Assembly (NCBI RefSeq): GCF_000934465.1 | Contig: NZ_JXWY01000028.1 | Coordinates: forward strand, 1 to 38,387 | DNA from: Staphylococcus microti | GTDB lineage: Bacteria > Bacillota > Bacilli > Staphylococcales > Staphylococcaceae | Reading direction: 5' to 3' | Length of the DNA: 38,387 nt | In this document: piece after piece, positions 1 to 10,550 of the stretch | Layout of the letters: each line of letters starts with the position of its first letter | Numbering within the stretch: position 1 is the stretch's first letter | The notes under the pieces: model-generated | What the model was told of the DNA's origin: nothing | What the model saw: the letters and a program-made list of their open reading frames with translations, nothing else | The model's database searches: none | Position numbers and translations under genes: made by a program

Positions 1-34
1 GAAGTGCTTTATTTTTTTAAATAATATCTATAAC

Positions 35-76
35 GAAGGCCTGATTAAATGTCAAAAAACATTTAATCAGGCCTTC
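35..76. terminator. Long perfect inverted repeat, probable terminator of the HAD gene
   Basis: A 17-bp perfect stem (35-51 pairing with 60-76) encloses an A-rich 8-nt loop. It lies just past the 3' end of the minus-strand HAD hydrolase gene. On the minus strand no clean T-run follows the stem, so termination is inferred from position and stem strength. It could also serve a gene entering from the left of the window. Confidence 0.5.
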
Positions 77-97
77 TTCGAAAAAAAGAGCCGGGAA

Positions 98-112
98 TTA
101 TGTCCCAGCCCC
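98..112 (-). repeat. 15-bp fragment of the staphylococcal GGGGCTGGGACATAA intergenic repeat
   Basis: The reverse complement reads GGGGCTGGGACATAA. This is identical to the start of the element that ends the CRISPR array at about 20397. Only the 5' part of the element is present here, next to the HAD gene stop. Confidence 0.55.
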
Positions 113-126
113 AAGAGGTAAGAGTG

Positions 127-948
127 TTATTGTGTTCTGGCATCGAGGATTTGTTCAACGACCGTTGCGATGCCATTGTGATTGTTATCGTGTGTGACAA
201 TGTCAGCAATGGCTTTGACTTCAGGTGTTGCATTGCCCATAGCTACACCGATACCAGCGTCCCGCAACATTTCCATATCGTTCAGTTGATCGCCAAATGC
301 TGCGACGTGTGCTTTACTGATACCAATGGCTTGGCATATATGATCTAACGCATTGGATTTGTTCACACCACGTGCGGTGATTTCCAAGTAAAAGGGTGTT
401 GAACGTATCGTACTCAGCGTTTCACCGCACAACACATCAATGTCGTCAGCAATATCATCAATATAGTCAGGGTCTTGTGTTAATAAAATCTTGACCGGGT
501 TAAAGTCGATCGTCTCATGCAGTGTTGGTGCGTAGACGAGCTCTAATCGGTGCGCACTGTATTCATGTTTGACGTATTGATTTTCCGGTGTGTTCGTATA
601 CAGCTTCCCATCATAATCAATCATATAAGTGATGTCAAAACGTGCTAAGGCTGTCAAAAAGGCACGTGCTTCTTCAACATCAATGCCTTTTTTGAAACAT
701 GTTTCGCCTGAGGTAACGTCTAACACCAATCCACCGTTATAAGCACCAATCAAGCCGTGGTGTTGGTGCAACTGTAAGGCGTCAATTTCATAATGAAAAC
801 CTGTGCGTGGTCGTCCAGACACAAGGGCGACGGTAAGTCCTTGTTGCTGTGCTGCAATCAATGCGCGTTGTGTCCGTTCCGTAATACGTCCGTCGTCATT
901 AACGAGCGTTCCGTCACAATCTAGCGCAAGTAATTGAATGTCTTTCAT
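127..948 (-). CDS. Cof-type HAD-IIB family hydrolase (probable sugar-phosphate phosphatase)
   Basis: A 273-aa cytoplasmic haloacid-dehalogenase phosphatase of the Cof (IIB) subfamily. The N-terminus shows motif I, LDCDGT, with the nucleophile Asp10 and the acid Asp12. A motif III lysine lies in VNKSNALDH, and motif IV is FGDQLNDMEML near the C-terminus. Cof proteins dephosphorylate sugar phosphates and related metabolites; the substrate cannot be read from the sequence. The start is placed at the ATG at 948 because AAGGAT sits a few bases upstream; the longer frame to 987 adds 13 residues without a ribosome site. The gene faces the same way as the beta-glucoside genes but is separated from them by a 170-bp structured repeat, so it is probably its own transcript. 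Confidence 0.88.
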   Translation of the reverse strand: MKDIQLLALDCDGTLVNDDGRITERTQRALIAAQQQGLTVALVSGRPRTGFHYEIDALQLHQHHGLIGAYNGGLVLDVTSGETCFKKGIDVEEARAFLTALARFDITYMIDYDGKLYTNTPENQYVKHEYSAHRLELVYAPTLHETIDFNPVKILLTQDPDYIDDIADDIDVLCGETLSTIRSTPFYLEITARGVNKSNALDHICQAIGISKAHVAAFGDQLNDMEMLRDAGIGVAMGNATPEVKAIADIVTHDNNHNGIATVVEQILDARTQ

Positions 949-980
949 CGAACCATCCTTTCTGTTAAAAAAGTTGGCGT

Positions 981-1150
981 GGGGCATAGGGAAAATGACT
1001 CTAAATAATTAAGTGAAAATCTGTAAATGGCAGTAGGTGTCTGAAGTGAAAATGCGTTTTAACAAACCTGTTTCACTTCTAGTCACCCTTGCCGGGGCGG
1101 GACGACGAAAGCTTTTCGAGAAAATACGCTTTCGGTCCCGCTCCCCTACA
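981..1150 (+). repeat. Structured dispersed intergenic repeat, copy 1
   Basis: About 170 bp matching a second copy at 20397-20570. Shared blocks include CTAAATAATTA, GGCAGTAGGTGTCTGAAGTG, CTTCTAGTCACCCT and GACGACGAAAGCTTTT, ending in GTCCCGCTCCC. Two hairpins are visible: GAAGTGAAA pairing with TTTCACTTC, and a GC-rich stem in which CGGGAC/CGAAAGC pairs with GCTTTCG/TCCCG. The element lies between the HAD gene and the 3' end of the 6-phospho-beta-glucosidase gene and may terminate the latter. It belongs to the repeats often seen between staphylococcal genes; no protein is encoded. Confidence 0.75.
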
Positions 1151-1167
1151 CAATCATTCATATATCG

Positions 1168-2622
<1,455 letters not shown>

Positions 2623-4521
2623 TTATTTAATCACTTCTATTAATGTATCGCCGTGTTGTACAGCTGTTTCTGTCGTTGGTATTAGTTCGTTAAAATCGCC
2701 ATGGTTCGTAATAATGACCGGTGTGACTGTCGAATAACCCGCATGTTTGATAGCGTCTGCATCAAAGCGAAGTAATGGCTGACCTGCTGTAATATCATCG
2801 CCATCTTGAACGAGTAATTCAAAATGTTCGCCGTTCAATTGCACCGTGTCCATACCGACATGAATTAAAATCTCAATACCTGTGTTACTGCGTATACCAA
2901 TCGCATGTTTTGACGGTGTTGTCATCACGATACCGCCATCAACAGGTGCCACCACTTCATTGTGCGTCGGTTGAATGGCTATGCCGTCACCCATTGAACC
3001 TGAACTAAATACAGGATCTGCAATGTCTGAAAGTGCGATGACATCACCAGTTAATGGTGCCTGTACAATTGTTTCTAAGTCATTTTGTGTCGGCGTTGTT
3101 TCTGTGTCATTGTTCAGTTTAACAGGTTCAATATCTGCTTTTTCTACACTATCTTCGCCGTAACCGAAAATTTGAATAAGGACGATCGGTAAAATAATTG
3201 CGATTGCCACACCGATACATACGCCGATAAATGATGAAGGATTTTCGCTATTAATCGTATTCACAATTGTAAGTGGACCCGGTAAGCCAGCGTAAACATA
3301 GTAGTACGGATTGAAGAAGCTTGCGACAACTGCACCGATTGCACCTGAAATACAGCCGATAATAAATGGCTTTTTGAATCGTAAGTTCACACCGTAAATG
3401 GCAGGTTCTGTAATTCCAAATATCCCTGTAATCCCCGCTGATAATGAGATTTTTTTCGTTTCTTGTGCTTTCGCTTTAAAGAAAACACCTAAAACTGAAC
3501 CGACTTGCGCAATAACAGCAATCGTTTGATATGCCTGGAAGGAGTCACGCCCAAAGTTGTCAAAATTCGCAAGGACAACGGGTGTGATTCCCCAGTGAAC
3601 ACCAAAAATAACGAAGACTTGCCAGAATGCGCCGATAATGATTGCTGCTAAAATTGGTAAGTTTTCTGCTAAGTAGTTGTAACCACCCGCCACACCATTG
3701 GCAAAGATTGTTGATAATGGTCCGATAATTAAAAGTGTTAACGGTACCATGACTACGATACAACATAAAGGCACGAATAACGACTTAACCACGTCTGGGA
3801 ACACTCTGTTGAAGAAACGTTCAACGTAAGATAATGCCCATACTAAGAAAAGTGGTGGTAACACAGTAGATGTGTAGACCGTTTCACTTAATGGAATACC
3901 GAAAAAGCGGATCGTCTCGCCATTCGCAATATTGCCAGCCATTTCAGTCCATGTCGGGCTCACTAAAGCCATCGCACAAGCGAGCGCAATGTAGATATTC
4001 ACTTTAAAATGCTTCGCTGCTGTTAATGCGATAAAAATGGGTAAAAAGGTAAACGGTGCCCACGAAATAAAACTAAACACTTCATATGTACCTGTTTTTT
4101 GGAAAGCAGGGAAAGCTAAGTTAATTAAAATGAGCGTCCCTTGTAAAATCCCGGCAGCCGCCAAAATATAAATAAACGGTGCAAATACTGCAGACATCGT
4201 CGCAATAACGCGGTTCAAAATCGAGCCTTTTTCTTGTACAGTCGCATCTGTTGTATCTTCAACATTTGTAATCGCGGTAAATGCGTCATATACTTCGCCG
4301 ACATGTTGTCCAATCACAATTTGGAATTGGCCCCCATTTTCTACAACGGTAATGACACCCGTAAGTTCAGATACTTTACGTTTAAACTCGGGGTCAGAAC
4401 GCTTTAATACTAAGCGTAAGCGTGTGGCACAACGTGCGACGTTAATAATATTGTCCTCGCCACCAACAGCTTCAAGTATGTCACGTGCTAATTGCTGATA
4501 GTTACGTACTGCTTTTGACAC
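2623..4521 (-). CDS. bglP: PTS beta-glucoside transporter, EIIBCA fusion
   Basis: A phosphotransferase permease with fused domains in order B-C-A. EIIB is N-terminal, with the phosphorylated Cys in ARCATRLRL. A multi-helix EIIC membrane domain covers roughly residues 110-460. After a Thr/Glu-rich linker comes EIIA, with the phospho-His in ILIHVGMDT near residue 554. It imports and phosphorylates beta-glucosides for the downstream GH1 enzyme. Start choice: the Shine-Dalgarno TAGGAG abuts an ATG at 4530 with zero spacing, but sits 9 nt before a GTG at 4521 in the same frame. I prefer GTG (632 aa); the ATG would give 635 aa. Transcription should be controlled by the operator inside its promoter at 4562-4590. 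Trehalose- or sucrose-type EIIBC(A) proteins are related, but the GH1 partner argues for beta-glucosides. Confidence 0.93.
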   Translation of the reverse strand: MSKAVRNYQQLARDILEAVGGEDNIINVARCATRLRLVLKRSDPEFKRKVSELTGVITVVENGGQFQIVIGQHVGEVYDAFTAITNVEDTTDATVQEKGSILNRVIATMSAVFAPFIYILAAAGILQGTLILINLAFPAFQKTGTYEVFSFISWAPFTFLPIFIALTAAKHFKVNIYIALACAMALVSPTWTEMAGNIANGETIRFFGIPLSETVYTSTVLPPLFLVWALSYVERFFNRVFPDVVKSLFVPLCCIVVMVPLTLLIIGPLSTIFANGVAGGYNYLAENLPILAAIIIGAFWQVFVIFGVHWGITPVVLANFDNFGRDSFQAYQTIAVIAQVGSVLGVFFKAKAQETKKISLSAGITGIFGITEPAIYGVNLRFKKPFIIGCISGAIGAVVASFFNPYYYVYAGLPGPLTIVNTINSENPSSFIGVCIGVAIAIILPIVLIQIFGYGEDSVEKADIEPVKLNNDTETTPTQNDLETIVQAPLTGDVIALSDIADPVFSSGSMGDGIAIQPTHNEVVAPVDGGIVMTTPSKHAIGIRSNTGIEILIHVGMDTVQLNGEHFELLVQDGDDITAGQPLLRFDADAIKHAGYSTVTPVIITNHGDFNELIPTTETAVQHGDTLIEVIK

Positions 4522-4561
4522 AAACTTCATCTCCTATCAAAACTCTATATTATTATCTAAC

Positions 4562-4590
4562 ATTATAATTGTACCAGTACAATTATTCAA
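4562..4590 (-). promoter_or_regulatory. Promoter of the beta-glucoside PTS operon
   Basis: On the minus strand the -35 is TTGAAT (4585-4590) and the -10 is a perfect TATAAT (4562-4567), with a 17-bp spacer. The spacer is almost entirely the palindromic operator, so repressor binding would block RNA polymerase directly. Confidence 0.8.
4565..4586. promoter_or_regulatory. 22-bp palindromic operator for the GntR/UTRA repressor
   Basis: ATAATTGTAC and GTACAATTAT are perfect 10-bp inverted arms separated by 2 bp. The site lies between the divergent permease and regulator genes. Such TTGTAC...GTACAA palindromes are typical operators of TreR/BglR-like GntR-family repressors. It is 28 bp upstream of the regulator's TATAAT (4614-4619), so it may also autoregulate. 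Confidence 0.8.
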
Positions 4591-4649
4591 GTGCGTAACT
4601 ATCTTGAATTGTGTATAATGAGTGAAAGGTTTAAAAAAGGAGTCACGCC

Positions 4650-5354
4650 ATGAATAAATATCAACAAATTGCGTATGAGATTGAACAATATATTCATGAA
4701 CATAATTTGGCACAGGGGACAAAGCTAGATAGTTTAGATACATTGACGAAGCGGTATAACGTGAGCCGTAGCACAATTAGTAAAGCACTAGATACATTGG
4801 AGAAGAGAGGGGCGATCTTTCAACAGCGGGGTAGTGGCATTTTTGTAAGACGTCAACGCCGTGAAGGCTATATGAGCTTACTTGTTACAAGCGGATTTAG
4901 TGGTAGCTTTAAAGGACGTACGGTTCGTTATGACGTCTTAACAGTTGAACAAACTGTCGCCGATGAAGAAGTGGCAAACAACTTACATATTGATGTGAAT
5001 GCCCCTGTTTATTTTGTAGAAAGGCTCATTTATACAGATGATGAAAAGTTGTGTAAAGAAGTGTCTTACTTTCCTGTCGCAGTCGTTCCGTATCTCAATA
5101 AAGAAATCGCAGAACAGTCTATTTTTAACTATTTAGAAACCGCATATAAAATGAAAGTTGGATTTGCTGATGTTTATTTAGTGATTGATCAATTAAACGA
5201 AGAAGAAGCGGCCATTTTAGACTTACCTGTATTATCACCCGGGTTATATATGGAACAAGTCGTCTATTTAGCAACCGGCATTCCATTTGATTATTCAAAA
5301 ATTGTGTATCACTACAAACATGCGAAATTTTTCATACAGTCTGTAAGTGAATAA
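4650..5354 (+). CDS. GntR family transcriptional regulator with UTRA sensor domain (beta-glucoside operon repressor)
   Basis: A 234-aa regulator. Residues 1-68 form a winged helix-turn-helix of the GntR type (recognition region YNVSRSTISKALDTLEKRG, wing QRGSGIFV). From about residue 90 a UTRA ligand-binding domain follows, with the usual 'VERLIYTDDEKL' strand pair. HutC/TreR-like members of this class repress a neighbouring sugar operon and are released by a phosphorylated sugar. The gene is divergent from the permease gene, and a perfect palindrome lies in the shared 119-bp gap. A TATAAT at 4614-4619 and AAGGAG 9 bp before the ATG support expression. The ligand is probably the 6-phospho-beta-glucoside made by the PTS, by inference from context. 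Confidence 0.9.
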   Translation: MNKYQQIAYEIEQYIHEHNLAQGTKLDSLDTLTKRYNVSRSTISKALDTLEKRGAIFQQRGSGIFVRRQRREGYMSLLVTSGFSGSFKGRTVRYDVLTVEQTVADEEVANNLHIDVNAPVYFVERLIYTDDEKLCKEVSYFPVAVVPYLNKEIAEQSIFNYLETAYKMKVGFADVYLVIDQLNEEEAAILDLPVLSPGLYMEQVVYLATGIPFDYSKIVYHYKHAKFFIQSVSE

Positions 5355-5382
5355 GTGATATATAGAATGTTTTAAAGAAAAG

Positions 5383-5424
5383 CACCCTATTTCAATTTAT
5401 AAATGAATAAATTGAGGTAGGGTG
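5383..5424 (+). terminator. Rho-independent terminator after the GntR gene
   Basis: CACCCTATTTCAATTTAT pairs with ATAAATTGAGGTAGGGTG across a 6-nt loop, with two G-U type mismatches. It follows the regulator stop codon by 28 bp. Confidence 0.75.
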
Positions 5425-5548
5425 TTTGCACATTTTACCAACAACAAGCCTTTTGTTACTTTATTGCACGCAACCTACATGAGCACTAATTTTGTAGTGT
5501 ACAATGACCGAACAGTAAGTATTATAATTTAGGAGTTGTTGATATTTG

Positions 5549-8500
5549 ATGAACAATAAACAAAGATTTGCGATAAGAAAATACACAGTAGGAACGGCAT
5601 CTGTACTTGTAGGTGTGATGTTCTTAATGAGTGCACCAAATGCCCAAGCAAGTGAACAAAATACAGCTGTTGCTGAAAAAGGCAACGTTTCAATTATAGA
5701 GAAAGATAAAGAGATAGAAGCGACAACACCTGTAGCAGAAGAAGTAGTAGACGCACAAGATGTTGAAGTAACGACTGAAGTGGTAGAAGAGACACCAGAG
5801 GTAGAAAGTAATAAAGTAACACCAGTTGTTGAAGATAAGAAAGAAGATACAACAGCACCAGTAGAATCAAAATCAGAAGCGACAACACCTGAAGTAGTAA
5901 AAGAATCAACACTTAAAGTTGAAACACAGCCAGCAGCGTTAAAAGAAACGCAAAATACTACAAACACCGAGAAAGTAGCCCCCTGTTACTGAAGACAATC
6001 AGCAGCCAGTCCCAACACAACAAACAGTCACGTCAGTTGAAAATACTACTATTGAAAATCAAGCAGTTATTACGGCTAAAGGTGCAGAAACAGTCGAAAG
6101 TAAGACGACACCAGAAAACACTCTTGTACCTACTCAACAAAGTGGTGCGAGTCAAGAAACACCGAAAGCAGTTAATACAAGAACAGCTACAACAAACACA
6201 ACGACAAAACCTGTGAAGCGAGCGTTTAGAAATGCAAGTAGCGAAAATGTTGAAGGACAAAGTGTCGATGAGAACGACTACAGATTTTTAATTGTTGGTA
6301 ATACAGCGACAATTACAGATTACTTAGGAACAGATAAAGTATTAACGATTCCTAACACAGTACAAGGTAAAAAAGTAACAGAAATTAAAAACGATGTGTT
6401 CAGAAATAAAGATCTTACAAGCATTACACTTCAAGAAGGACTTGTGAAGATTGGCAATCACGCATTTGCAGAAAACAAATTGACGAACGTGACGATTCCT
6501 AAGAGTGTAAAATTGATCGGTGAGCACGTATTCAGAGACAACCAATTATCAAGTGTTACATTACAAGAAGGGTTAACATCAATCGGTGCACACGCATTTT
6601 CTAAAAACCAAATAACAAGTATTACGATTCCTGAGACAGTAACAACAATTGATAGTACAGCATTTGGTTACAATAAGTTAACAAGCGTGACAATTCCAAA
6701 TGGCGTTAAAGTGATTGGAGACACAGCATTCGGCTATAACGAAATTACGAGTGTTTCAATTCCCGAAGGTGTAACGAAGATTGGAGATCACGTATTTAGA
6801 GATAACAAGTTGGCAAGTGTGACACTTCCTAAAAACTTGACACAAATTGGGAACTCAGCCTTCCAAAACAACCTATTAACAAGCATTGATATTCCAAAAG
6901 GTGTGACATCATTAGGAAATGCAGCCTTCCAAAATAACAAGCTGACAGAAGTTGTGATTCCAGAAGGCGTGACAACACTTGGTGCGCAAGTATTCGCATA
7001 CAATAAAATTGCGAAAGTAACAATTCCAAGTACTGTAACGAAAATGGGTGACGCAGCATTTAGAAGTAATGAATTAACAAGCGTGACAATTCCAGAGAAT
7101 ATTACAGAAATTGGGAAAGAAACATTTAGAAATAATAAATTAACAGAAGTGATTATTCCTAAAAATATTAAAACAATTGGTGAATCAGCTTTCCAAAATA
7201 ACCAATTAACAAGTGTGACAATTCCAGAAGGTGTGACATCACTTGGTAAATCTGCATTTGAAATGAACTTATTAACAACAGTAGATATTCCAGAAAGTGT
7301 AACATCTATTGGTGAGCGTGCATTTGCGATTAACAGATTTACACAGTACCATTTACCAAAGAATTTAGAAACGTCATTAACTGAAGAACAAAAAGCAAAA
7401 ATTTATGAAGAAAACTTTATTCCACAATATCGTGCAGCAGATGCAGCTATCCAAAAAGCTGAAGAAGCAGCGAAAGCAGCACAAACTAAACTAGAAGCGG
7501 TCACAAAAGACGGTATTGTTACTGCGGAAGATAAAGCAGCAGTAGATGCAGCGAATAAGCAGATTGAAGCAGCGAAAGCAGCGGCGCAAGAGTTGTTGAA
7601 AGCAGTACCTGAGGGCACAGAAGGTCAAGCGGCGTTACAAGATCGTTTGAATAAAGTAAGCCTTGTGAACTCTCCTGAAGTAAACGACAAGCCAAATACA
7701 GATGATTCAGTAGCTAAACTGAAACTAGCGGATGACCTTGTGAGAGCAGCAGAAAAAGCTGAAAAAGAAGCGGAAGGCAAGCTAGCAGAAGTTACAAGAG
7801 ATGGTATAGTAACACCAGCAGACAAAGCAGCAGTAGACACGGCAAATGCGAAGATTGAAGCAGCGAAAAAAGCGGCACAAGATGCATTGAATGAAGTGCC
7901 AAACGGTGTAGAAGGAAAGACCGGCTTACAAACTCGCTTAGACAATGTGAATCCAGTCGCGTCACCGGAAGTTAATGACAAAGACGCAAATGGTATTACA
8001 GACGAAAACGACGCGAAATTGAAACTAGCAGATGACCTTGTGAAAGCAGCAGAAAAAGCTGAGAAAGAAGCGGAAGACAAGTTAGCAGAAGTAACAAGAG
8101 ATGGACTTGTAACGCCAGCAGAAAAAGCAGCAGTAGACGCGGCGAATGCGAAGATTGAAGCAGCGAAAAAAGCGGCACAAGATGCATTGAATAAAGTACC
8201 AGACGGCGTAGAAGGTAAGGTAGGCTTACAAACACGTTTAGACAATGTGAACCCAGTCGCGTCACCAGAAGTAAATGATGCGAACGCAAATGGTATTACA
8301 GATGAAAACGACGCGAAGTTGAAGTTAGCAGACGACTTAGTGAAAGCAGCCGAAAAGGCTGAAAAAGAAGCGGAAGACAAGCTAGCAGAAGTAACGAAAG
8401 ACGGACTTGTCACACCAGCGGAGAAAGCAGCAGTAGACGCGGCGAATGCGAAGATTGAAGCAGCGAAAAAAGCAGCTCAAACAGCATTAGATGATATCCC

Positions 8501-10376
8501 AGCAGATATCGAAGGGAAAGTCGAGTTACAAGAGCGCTTAGACAATGTGAATCCAGTCGCGTCACCAGAAGTAAACGACAAAGATGCGAATGGTATTACA
8601 GACGAAAATGACGCGAAGTTGAAACTAGCAGACGACTTAGTGAAAGCAGCAGAAAAGGCTGAGAAGGAAGCAGAAGACAAGTTAGCAGAAGTAACGAAAG
8701 ACGGACTTGTCACACCAGCGGAGAAAGCAGCAGTAGACGCGGCGAATGCGAATATTGAAGCAGCGAAGAAAGCAGCTCAAGATGCGTTAGACAAAGTGCC
8801 AAACGGTGTAGAAGGAAAGACCGGTTTACAAACACGTTTAGACAATGTGAATCCAGTCGCGTCACCGGAAGTTAATGACAAAGATGCAAATGGTATTACA
8901 GACGCAAATGACGCGAAGTTGAAACTAGCAGACGACCTAGTAAAAGCAGCCGAAAAAGCTGAGAAGGAAGCGGAAGACAAGTTAGCAGAAGTAACAAAAG
9001 ACGGACTTGTCACACCAGCGGAAAAAGCATTAATTGACGAAGCGAATGCGAAAGTTGAAGCGGCGAAAAAAGCAGCTCAAACAGCACTAGATGATATCCC
9101 AGCAGGTATCGAAGGGAAAGTCGAGTTACAAGAGCGCTTAGACAATGTGAATCCAGTGGTGTCACCAGAAGTAAACGACAAAGATGCAAATGGTATTACA
9201 GACGCAAATGACGCGAAGTTGAAGTTAGCAGATGACCTTGTCAAAGCAGCCGAAAAGGCTGAAAAAGAAGCGGAAGACAAGCTAGCAGAAGTAACAAAAG
9301 ATGGACTTGTAACGCCAGCAGAAAAAGCAGCAGTAGACGCGGCGAATGCGAAGATTGAAGCAGCGAAAAAAGCAGCTCAAACAGCACTAGATGATATCCC
9401 AGCAGGTATCGAAGGGAAAGTCGAGTTACAAGAGCGTTTAGATAATGTGAATCCAGTTGCATCGCCAGAAGTAAATGATGCGAACGCAAATGGCATTTCA
9501 GATGAAAACGACGCGAAGTTGAAACTAGCAGATGACCTTGTAAAAGCAGCCGAAAAAGCTGAGAAGGAAGCGGAAGACAAGTTAACAGAAGTAACAAAAG
9601 ATGGACTTGTAACGCCAGCAGAAAAAGCAGCAGTAGATGCGGCGAATGCGAAGATTGAAGCAGCGAAAAAAGCGGCTCAAACAGCCCTAGATGATATCCC
9701 AGCAGGTATCGAAGGGAAAGTGGAATTACAAGAGCGCTTAGACAATGTGAATCCAGTGGCGTCACCAGAAATAAATGATGCGAACGCAAATGGCATTTCA
9801 GATGAAAACGATGCGAAATTGAAGTTAGCAGACGACCTAGTGAAAGCGGCAGAAAAAGCTGAGAAAGAAGCGGAAGACAAGTTAGCAGAAGTAATGAAAG
9901 ACGGACTTGTCACACCAGCAGAAAAAGCATTAATTGACAAAGCGAATGCGAAAGTTGATGCGGCGAAGAAAGCAGCTCAAACAGCATTAGATGATATCCC
10001 AGCAGGTATCGAAGGGAGAGTCGGGTTACAAGAACGCTTAGATAAAGTACATGCTGTACCGTCACCAGAAGTAAATGATGCAAATAGCAATGGCATTGAT
10101 GACGTTGTAGAAGCAGGTTTACAAGGTGGTAGCACAGGCAACACAGGTAGTGTTATTGGTTCTAACAATGGTGGTGTAGTAAGCACACAACAGAACCCAA
10201 CAATGACAGCTACACAAGACCAAAATACAGCAACAGATTCTAACCAAGTAGCAACAAAAACATTGCCAGAAACGGGTAATACGTCAACAAATACAACATT
10301 ATTTGGTAGCTTGTTTGCAGCATTAGGCGGACTATTCTTACTCGGTCGTCGTCGTAAAGAAAAAGATGCAAAATAA
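5549..10376 (+). CDS. YSIRK/LPXTG cell-wall-anchored surface protein with BspA-like LRRs and nine ~100-aa repeats; interrupted by a frameshift
   Basis: A large adhesin-like protein, about 1608 residues when the frame is restored. The N-terminus has a YSIRK-type signal (FAIRKYTVGTASVLVG) with cleavage near NAQAS. A Glu/Val/Thr-rich unstructured stretch follows. From about 6285 to 7360 there are 15 BspA-type (LRR_5) repeats of 22-23 residues. Nine alanine/lysine-rich helical repeats come next, each ending in a D-x-D-x-N-G loop that resembles calcium-binding type 3 repeats. The C-terminus is a sortase signal LPETG, a hydrophobic helix and RRRKEKD. One extra C in a C5 run (5979-5983) stops the first frame at 5990-5992; with C4 the reading continues unbroken to 10376. 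As written, the product would be a truncated, secreted, unanchored fragment, unless the tract varies or the base is a sequencing error. AGGAG is 13 nt before the ATG; a TTG at 5546 is better spaced. Confidence 0.85.
5979..5983 (+). other. C5 homopolymer carrying the frameshift of the surface-protein gene
   Basis: The sequence GTAGCCCCCTGTTAC leads to a stop three codons later. Removing one C gives V-A-P-V-T-E-D in frame with the rest of the protein. The site is in the low-complexity region between signal peptide and LRR domain. Confidence 0.8.
6285..7360 (+). repeat. BspA-like leucine-rich repeat region (15 units)
   Basis: Units of 22-23 residues follow the pattern T-S-V-T-I-P-x-G-V-T-x-I-G-x-x-A-F-x-x-N-x-L. 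The DNA is only moderately conserved between units, so this is an older array than the 300-bp repeats that follow it. Confidence 0.85.
7435..10110 (+). repeat. Nine tandem ~300-bp repeats in the surface-protein gene
   Basis: Each unit encodes A-x-K-A-E-K-E-A-E-x-K-L-A-E-V-T-K-D-G then an Ala/Lys helix, a variable 'VPNGVEG' or 'IPAGIEG' turn, L-Q-x-R-L-D-N-V, S-P-E-V-N-D and a D/N-G loop. The spacing is 300 bp for most units. Internal copies are nearly identical at DNA level, while the first and last are divergent, as expected if copies are gained and lost by recombination. Confidence 0.9.
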
Positions 10377-10417
10377 TTGAATGTATCATGTTTGAACAAA
10401 TGTAATATAAGTCATAT

Positions 10418-10456
10418 AAAACTGTCGATAAAGTGTTTGCTTTGTCGGCAGTTTTT
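10418..10456 (+). terminator. Rho-independent terminator of the surface-protein gene
   Basis: AAAACTGTCGATAAAG pairs with CTTTGTCGGCAGTTTT, followed by more T. The stem sequence recurs in terminators at 12783 and 13569. Confidence 0.85.
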
Positions 10457-10497
10457 TTCACAAAATGTGCATGTATTTTTAGTTTTAAAATGCCAAA

Positions 10498-10541
10498 AAC
10501 GCCACAAGTAGCGACTCAAAATGAGTGATACTGGTGGCGTT
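10498..10541 (-). terminator. Terminator of the AraC-type regulator gene
   Basis: AACGCCAC and GTGGCGTT form the base of a longer imperfect stem that includes ACTCA/TGAGT around an AAA loop. On the minus strand it is followed by a short T-run (GCGTTTTTGG), just downstream of the regulator stop codon. Confidence 0.7.
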
Positions 10542-10550
10542 GTTTTATGA

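Noticed and set aside
7625-9940. Long minus-strand reading frames (Ser/Ala/Phe-rich) across the surface-protein repeats
   Set aside because: They are mirror frames created by the GC-biased codon pattern of the 300-bp repeats; they repeat every 300 bp, lack ribosome sites, and lie opposite a clear coding frame.
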